This document shows positions 7,668-11,195 of a stretch of DNA of 11,195 nt, piece after piece. Within the stretch, counting starts at the first letter, position 1; the number at the start of each line of letters is the position of its first letter. A program made the translations under genes and the position numbers. This DNA is from Deltaproteobacteria bacterium (GTDB taxonomy: Bacteria; Desulfobacterota; Desulfobacteria; Desulfobacterales; ETH-SRB1): the NCBI GenBank assembly GCA_019314185.1, contig JAFCZU010000113.1, forward strand, positions 1-11,195. The letters run 5' to 3'. Under the pieces are notes generated by a model. The model did no database searches and had not been told where the DNA came from. It worked only from the letters and a program-made list of their open reading frames with translations.

Positions 7668-7681
7668 GTCCTCTGTCCTCT
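7668..7681. repeat. Two tandem copies of a 7-base unit ahead of the GT2 pair
   Basis: GTCCTCT occurs twice in tandem; on the minus strand this reads AGAGGAC twice. The copies lie 12–25 bases upstream of the ATG of the intact DPM-like GT2 gene. The purine-rich AGAGGA core resembles a Shine-Dalgarno sequence, although the nearer copy is farther from the start (about 13 bases) than usual. It may be the ribosome binding region of that gene or part of the neighbouring repeat. Confidence 0.4.
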
Positions 7682-7684
7682 ATT

Positions 7685-7736
7685 TTTTTGACAGGATAAA
7701 CAGGATTGACATGATAATTTTTTCATCCTGTTACAG
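7685..7736. repeat. CAGGAT-type intergenic repeat with inverted arms
   Basis: The plus strand carries CAGGAT at 7692–7697 and again at 7701–7706, with the inverted copy ATCCTG at 7725–7730, separated by an AT-rich spacer. A T-run lies on the left and the arms resemble 'acaggataaacaggattgacatg'. I know similar short AT-rich CAGGAT/ATCCTG repeats as dispersed intergenic elements in delta-proteobacterial and related environmental genomes; that is from memory and not a search result. It lies between the fragment zone and the DPM-like GT2 pair, so it could be a hairpin in their leader or simply a genomic repeat. Confidence 0.5.
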
Positions 7737-7746
7737 AAAAGATTAG

Positions 7747-8025
7747 TTAAAAATCTAACTCATAAAATAGGATGGTTCGTCCAGCATAGTTTAATTTATA
7801 ATGGGGAGGATTTTTTGTCACTCCAGGATAATTTTGTTTAAACTGCCGGAGGACATGATCATTTAAACCATCGACAATCACCAAATCGGGCTTGATTTTA
7901 TCTAAGTTGCCAAAACTACGTTTTACTTTCTGTTCCTTATGTGTTATCGGAAATCTCCCTTTCACTGAATGGGTCAAGGTGTTCGATTCTTCCATTGAGG
8001 CCACTGCGATCGCCGACCGGCTCGT
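7747..8025 (-). pseudogene. C-terminal fragment of an unidentified protein, possibly a membrane transferase
   Basis: The frame continues after the TGA of the GT2 remnant and stays open to TAA at 7749–7747. A GTG at 8004 or the ATG at 7995 could start a small protein of about 82–85 residues, but I see no good ribosome binding site. The end, with KPDLVIVDGLNDHVLRQF and GRTILFYELDF, has the strand-helix-strand pattern of the soluble C-terminal domain of polyprenyl-sugar-dependent transferases, where a tail like 'grtilfYe' is common. That assignment is weak. Its position in a scar zone behind a broken GT-C gene favours a remnant over a functional small gene. Confidence 0.4.
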
Positions 8026-8109
8026 TCACAACTCTTTCAAAAAATCCATGCTTTTGCCTGTGGATCTGTCATCGATGGGAATGACCTCATAAGACAAACC
8101 TAACTCAAA
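8026..8109 (-). pseudogene. Internal remnant of a GT2 (DPM1/ArnC-like) glycosyltransferase
   Basis: Directly after the TGA of the GT-C tail, in the same frame, 27 codons read FELGLSYEVIPIDDRSTG followed by KSMDFLKEL and a TGA. This matches the first conserved block of DPM-like GT2 enzymes (normally YEIIxVDDGSTDxS...LKEL), with the Gly and Asp of the motif changed to Arg and Gly. The intact GT2 downstream has the comparable segment EFEFLYEIIFVDDGSTDS. The expected 35–40 residues before this block and everything after it are absent, and there is no start codon at a sensible place. It is best read as a decayed gene piece left by a rearrangement. Confidence 0.6.
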
Positions 8110-8634
8110 TCATCTCAGCTCAATTTTCCAAACCTCAATCCTTTTGTCGCGTCCTGGCGTAAATACCTCGACATTCTTTATGCGGCCGGGCCATACCATC
8201 TCCGGATCCAACTTTAAAGAGTCATTCTTACCTAAAACCACTAACCACACTTTATCCGCCTTCTGCGTGAACTCGATTAACTCCTCGGTAGTGCTCAATA
8301 GTGGCTTGCCCGACCACAATTCCCGTGTTCCGCCGTCCCGACTAATACTAGCGAAAGAAACATTCTCCATAGGCCAGTACACTGCAAATTCAGGTTTCAA
8401 ATAATAGCCCACCGTGTTCACCTGCCACGACACAACGATCTTACTGCCATCAGATACAGCCTCGTTCACCAGTTTCGCGGGCCGCTCGAAATCCCAGCGT
8501 GGGTACCAATGTTTCTCAAATCTCTCATATCTCCCCATTCTATAGGCTACGGTATCCGACTTTAAATGCATCAGGTGAAAAGCATTGAAATCCTCACTCA
8601 TGGAAAATGCAAGCAGACATAAGGCAATCGCCAT
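8110..8634 (-). CDS. C-terminal helix and domain of the GT-C transferase in a shifted frame
   Basis: The frame encodes 174 residues and overlaps the preceding one by 37 bases. It opens with a hydrophobic segment (MAIALCLLAFSM) too short for a standard start of a membrane protein. Joined to the upstream loop RRRYNLNEGQ, however, it would form the last membrane helix of a GT-C enzyme. The rest is a soluble alpha/beta region (KIVVSWQVNTVGYYL, KVWLVVLG, RIEVWKIELR) like the extracytoplasmic C-terminal domain of GT39/GT83 proteins. A GAGG sequence 7 bases upstream of the ATG could allow separate translation, so a split two-gene form is possible. I favour a frameshift, either real or a sequencing/assembly error. 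No catalytic motif is visible. Confidence 0.7.
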   Translation of the reverse strand: MAIALCLLAFSMSEDFNAFHLMHLKSDTVAYRMGRYERFEKHWYPRWDFERPAKLVNEAVSDGSKIVVSWQVNTVGYYLKPEFAVYWPMENVSFASISRDGGTRELWSGKPLLSTTEELIEFTQKADKVWLVVLGKNDSLKLDPEMVWPGRIKNVEVFTPGRDKRIEVWKIELR

Positions 8635-10121
8635 TCCTGTCCCTCATTGAGATTATATCGTCGCCTTGCGATTTCTCCAACATAACCGGCAGACAACAAA
8701 CCAACGCAAAGTGCCAAAGGATATAAGAATTGGCTGTAGCGCGTCTCGATATATAAAGGTGGGTGAAGCCCCATAGCGAGCACAACAATCACTAGAGGGG
8801 TAACAGGGTTCCTGACAATGGACGCTAAAGATAATTTGCGGATGCGTACTATCTGCCACGCCGCAGCGACTCCCAATAAACTTCCTAACACAGGTACGCT
8901 GTCCGCCCATGCACGAAAAACAGGCGTATAAAGATCGGGAAAAGCGAAAAAAGCCAGTCGAAAAGATCTCAGATAAGACCTCACGATGTTTCCAAGGCCA
9001 ACAGCCTCAATCCACGCCTGGTTGAAGAACAACATCGTAAACCAAAAAGACGCGATCACAACAAGCAATAAGATAAGATGTGTATAAGGTCTTTTAACAA
9101 GAAGCTTTGGTTCTCTTGACGCGACGACCAGTATAATCATGGCGGACATCGCGAACTGGTGAACCACAGCACAACATACAGCAAGGACTATCAATCCGCC
9201 AAGCAAATGCTCTTCGTTATCAGCGTTTGGACGATAGCGATTAATGTACAGAACGTATCCACCAACCAGGCAGGCTCCGGCCAGAGCAGCGATTGATAAA
9301 AATACAATGTCTCCAAATAAGCCGGTGCCAAACGACAACCAGTGCGGAGTTTTGGCAAGCGGGCTTATAAAGTCCCGAGGCAAATGATCAGACACTCCGA
9401 TGAAACGAAAACTGTGTGTGGCCCGAAAGACGCCGATGAATAGGACCATTGAGCTAATCGCAATATAAAGGCGCTGATCTGAAAGCGTTTTGCGCCAATC
9501 ACGATCGAACCAGGCAGGCAAAGGTAAGAAAAGGAGTAACGCAAGAAATACACCTAGCGCATGGGTAAAGAGTGCGGTCACCGCCAAAGCCACTGTGATG
9601 TACCTTTTTTTCCACCTAGCGTTGAAGGAATGCCGATACAATGACCAAAAAAAACAAATCGTAACAAACTCAAATGCAGCATACATTCGTGCAAACCGTG
9701 AAAATTCGATTTCCCAGGACGAAAATGCGAGAATCGCAACTAAAACGATGCTCCATGATCGGTTGAGGAATTGGCGGCCCAAAAAATAAGCCATCACTAA
9801 AGTGCCGACGCTAAACAAAGCCGATTGCAATCGGTATGCAAAGGGTCCATCGCCGAATAGCTGTATCGATAGTGCTGTAAGGTATTGTTGGGGAATACCT
9901 CGGAAATAATACCCTCCACTGGGAAATCGGGGAACGCCGAATTCTAGAATGTTGTGAACTGCCTCTACGAAATAGTACTCATCCTGAGCCAAAGGTCTCT
10001 CGCCCAAGCCCGTAATACGGATCCATAATCCGACTATTGTTAACACTAATACAAAAAAGGCTGCCGTTTTAGGCCATAAATCGGAACTTGAGTGCAGATC
10101 GTAAGCGGTAGTATTCAGCAT
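8598..10121 (-). CDS. GT-C membrane glycosyltransferase (ArnT/PMT-like), main part; C-terminus shifted out of frame
   Basis: This 507-residue multi-pass protein resembles the ArnT/PMT (GT83/GT39) group, which moves sugars from polyprenyl-phosphate carriers to acceptors on the outer face of the cytoplasmic membrane. It has a first membrane helix at about 20–36, then the loop GLGERPLAQDEYY, whose Asp47-Glu48 matches the catalytic acidic site of GT-C enzymes, followed by roughly ten more hydrophobic helices and the SRFARMYAAFE loop common in this family. The final 11–13 residues (EWRLPYVCLHFP) are soluble and unlike a natural GT-C end. The following frame carries the missing last helix and C-terminal domain, so the true protein was probably about 670 residues and this copy is frameshifted. 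The start ATG lies 16 bases after the previous gene. Confidence 0.85.
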   Translation of the reverse strand: MLNTTAYDLHSSSDLWPKTAAFFVLVLTIVGLWIRITGLGERPLAQDEYYFVEAVHNILEFGVPRFPSGGYYFRGIPQQYLTALSIQLFGDGPFAYRLQSALFSVGTLVMAYFLGRQFLNRSWSIVLVAILAFSSWEIEFSRFARMYAAFEFVTICFFWSLYRHSFNARWKKRYITVALAVTALFTHALGVFLALLLFLPLPAWFDRDWRKTLSDQRLYIAISSMVLFIGVFRATHSFRFIGVSDHLPRDFISPLAKTPHWLSFGTGLFGDIVFLSIAALAGACLVGGYVLYINRYRPNADNEEHLLGGLIVLAVCCAVVHQFAMSAMIILVVASREPKLLVKRPYTHLILLLVVIASFWFTMLFFNQAWIEAVGLGNIVRSYLRSFRLAFFAFPDLYTPVFRAWADSVPVLGSLLGVAAAWQIVRIRKLSLASIVRNPVTPLVIVVLAMGLHPPLYIETRYSQFLYPLALCVGLLSAGYVGEIARRRYNLNEGQEWRLPYVCLHFP

Positions 10122-10137
10122 TTTTGGACTTTCCCGA

Positions 10138-11073
10138 TCAGTCTCTGTACCTCAGGAGCGAAATTCCGCAATAGGCTAAAACGCAACTCCAGGAATAAGT
10201 AAGTTTCAAAGCAGCGCGCATCCACACATGCTTACCGAAGGGAAACGAGAACAACAATAGGAGGAGCCAAGCAGGCACTGCAAAGACACTTTTGAATATG
10301 CCAATTAAACCTACAATTCCATTGCCGCGATGGCGTTCTCCATTCGAACTTCCTATTCTAAAATACTTTTTCAAATGGAAGGAGATTCTCCACCGTTCTG
10401 GAGGAACCTTCTCATAGACCTCTGCCTCGTCGCACCACACAAATACACAACCTGAGATGATCAGCCTTCTGAAAAAATCTACGTCCTCCCCACCTGTTCG
10501 GCCGAATGCTGGGTTGAAACAGAGCTTTCCTTTGGGCAAAATATCCCAGGACAACAAGACATTCCCAGTACGCGTATCGCGCGTAGTTAGTCGAGTGCCG
10601 GTCCGCAATCGTCTCCGATCAAAAATGTTTCCCTTTTTTAGCCACTGCGGTGCACCGATGGGAAAAGAAGGTATGACCGGTCCCAAAGCGCCATCAGCAT
10701 TGTACTCTTTCATCGTAAGGTATAGCCGGACGAGCCAGTCTTCCACAGGATACTCATCATCGTCAATGAAGGCCACAAGGTTCCCCGTGGCGTTGCAGAT
10801 TGCCCTGTTTCTGGCTAATGCTATATTCTGCTCAGGCTCGCAGTCATAAATAATTTTCAGTTCATTTCTTAACTGAAAGAGACGAACAGTGTCTTCTGCT
10901 GAGCGCCGGCTGTCGTTGTCCACCACGACTACTTCGTAAGAAAATGCGGACTCCATGACTTGGGAAGTCACGCCATCCAAGGTTTGAGTCAGCATCTCCG
11001 GCCTCTTAAACGTGCAAATACAAACGGAAATGTGATCTGATTTAGGATCCTGCGATATATTGTGCTCTGTCAC
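10138..11073 (-). CDS. GT2 family glycosyltransferase (WcaA-like) with C-terminal membrane segment
   Basis: The 311-residue protein should transfer a sugar from a nucleotide-sugar donor to a growing surface glycan at the cytoplasmic membrane. The GT-A fold is seen in the opening strand ISVCICTFKRPE (about residues 15–26), VDNDS at 51–55 for nucleotide binding, the metal-binding DDDE at 104–107 and the acceptor-side GGEDVDFFRR around 194–203, whose acidic pair is the likely catalytic base. A hydrophobic stretch near residues 258–280 probably anchors the C-terminus. The start is GTG, chosen because GGAG lies 8 bases upstream and because its first bases overlap the stop of the upstream frame. 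The next gene begins 16 bases after the stop. Donor and acceptor cannot be told from sequence. Confidence 0.9.
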   Translation of the reverse strand: MTEHNISQDPKSDHISVCICTFKRPEMLTQTLDGVTSQVMESAFSYEVVVVDNDSRRSAEDTVRLFQLRNELKIIYDCEPEQNIALARNRAICNATGNLVAFIDDDEYPVEDWLVRLYLTMKEYNADGALGPVIPSFPIGAPQWLKKGNIFDRRRLRTGTRLTTRDTRTGNVLLSWDILPKGKLCFNPAFGRTGGEDVDFFRRLIISGCVFVWCDEAEVYEKVPPERWRISFHLKKYFRIGSSNGERHRGNGIVGLIGIFKSVFAVPAWLLLLLFSFPFGKHVWMRAALKLTYSWSCVLAYCGISLLRYRD

Positions 11074-11195
11074 GGTTTACGCTCCACCTCGATTATACAC
11101 GAATTTCCATGGGGATTCGTAATCGCGCAATTTTCCCCGTTCTGTTCAACATCTTTCGTGTATGTCTGAACCTGAACATTCACCTTCCGGCTTCG
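11070..11195 (-). CDS. C-terminal end of an unidentified protein (partial, runs off right edge)
   Basis: On the minus strand one frame stays open from the window edge for 41 codons and ends in TGA at 11072–11070; the other two minus frames are closed by stops. The stop overlaps the GTG start of the next gene as GTGA, the typical arrangement for translationally coupled operon genes. The visible tail is polar and looks beta-strand rich, ending near CIIEVERKP. I do not recognise a family. An open stretch this short can occur by chance, so the main support is the four-base overlap with a well-supported gene. Confidence 0.5.
   Translation of the reverse strand, partial: RSRKVNVQVQTYTKDVEQNGENCAITNPHGNSCIIEVERKP

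Noticed and set aside
7688..7718. Plus-strand TTGACA and GATAAT resembling a promoter
   Set aside because: The spacing is 19 bases, the elements lie in the CAGGAT repeat, and no plus-strand gene follows.
8634..8650. Programmed ribosomal frameshift in the GT-C gene
   Set aside because: No slippery heptamer or obvious downstream structure was seen; an indel or sequencing error explains the two frames more simply.

Overview
The window holds one continuous minus-strand block of cell-surface glycan genes, read from high to low coordinates. The genes are closely packed, with several 1–11-base overlaps, and no plus-strand gene is convincing. Codon use and protein style suggest a Gram-negative bacterium. 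The GT-C/GT2 mix and a 'CAGGAT' intergenic repeat of a kind I associate with Desulfobacterota and related environmental genomes fit a delta-proteobacterium-like host, but this assignment is a guess.

Right part (about 11195–7747): the tail of an unidentified gene overlaps a WcaA-like family-2 glycosyltransferase (GT2). A multi-pass GT-C (ArnT/PMT-like) transferase follows. Its reading frame is broken near 8635–8640, so the last membrane helix and the presumed periplasmic C-terminal domain lie in a second overlapping frame. Behind it is a scar zone: a piece of a second GT2 gene, beginning exactly after the stop codon of the GT-C tail, and then the end of another unidentified protein. A CAGGAT-type repeat closes the zone.

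Middle part (7656–4250): two membrane-anchored DPM1/ArnC-like GT2 genes overlap by four bases. The first has all expected motifs. The second has the same architecture but has lost both acidic motifs. A roughly 240-base gap with a 14-base tandem repeat and an inverted repeat precedes a GT4 glycosyltransferase.

Left part (4243–1): a GlpD-like FAD dehydrogenase, a one-piece fusion of an SDR sugar epimerase/dehydratase with a SAM methyltransferase, an acyl carrier protein, and the N-terminal 150 residues of an adenylate-forming (AMP-binding) ligase that runs off the left edge. The ligase overlaps the carrier-protein gene by 11 bases.

Taken together (inference): the DPM-like GT2 enzymes would charge polyprenyl phosphate with sugars, the GT-C protein would use such lipid-linked sugars outside the cytoplasmic membrane, and GT4/WcaA-like enzymes would extend a chain. 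The GlpD/SDR-methyltransferase/ACP/ligase group looks like a small module that makes or transfers an acyl or glycerol-derived decoration. The decoration module and the motif-less GT2 partner are the most unusual parts.
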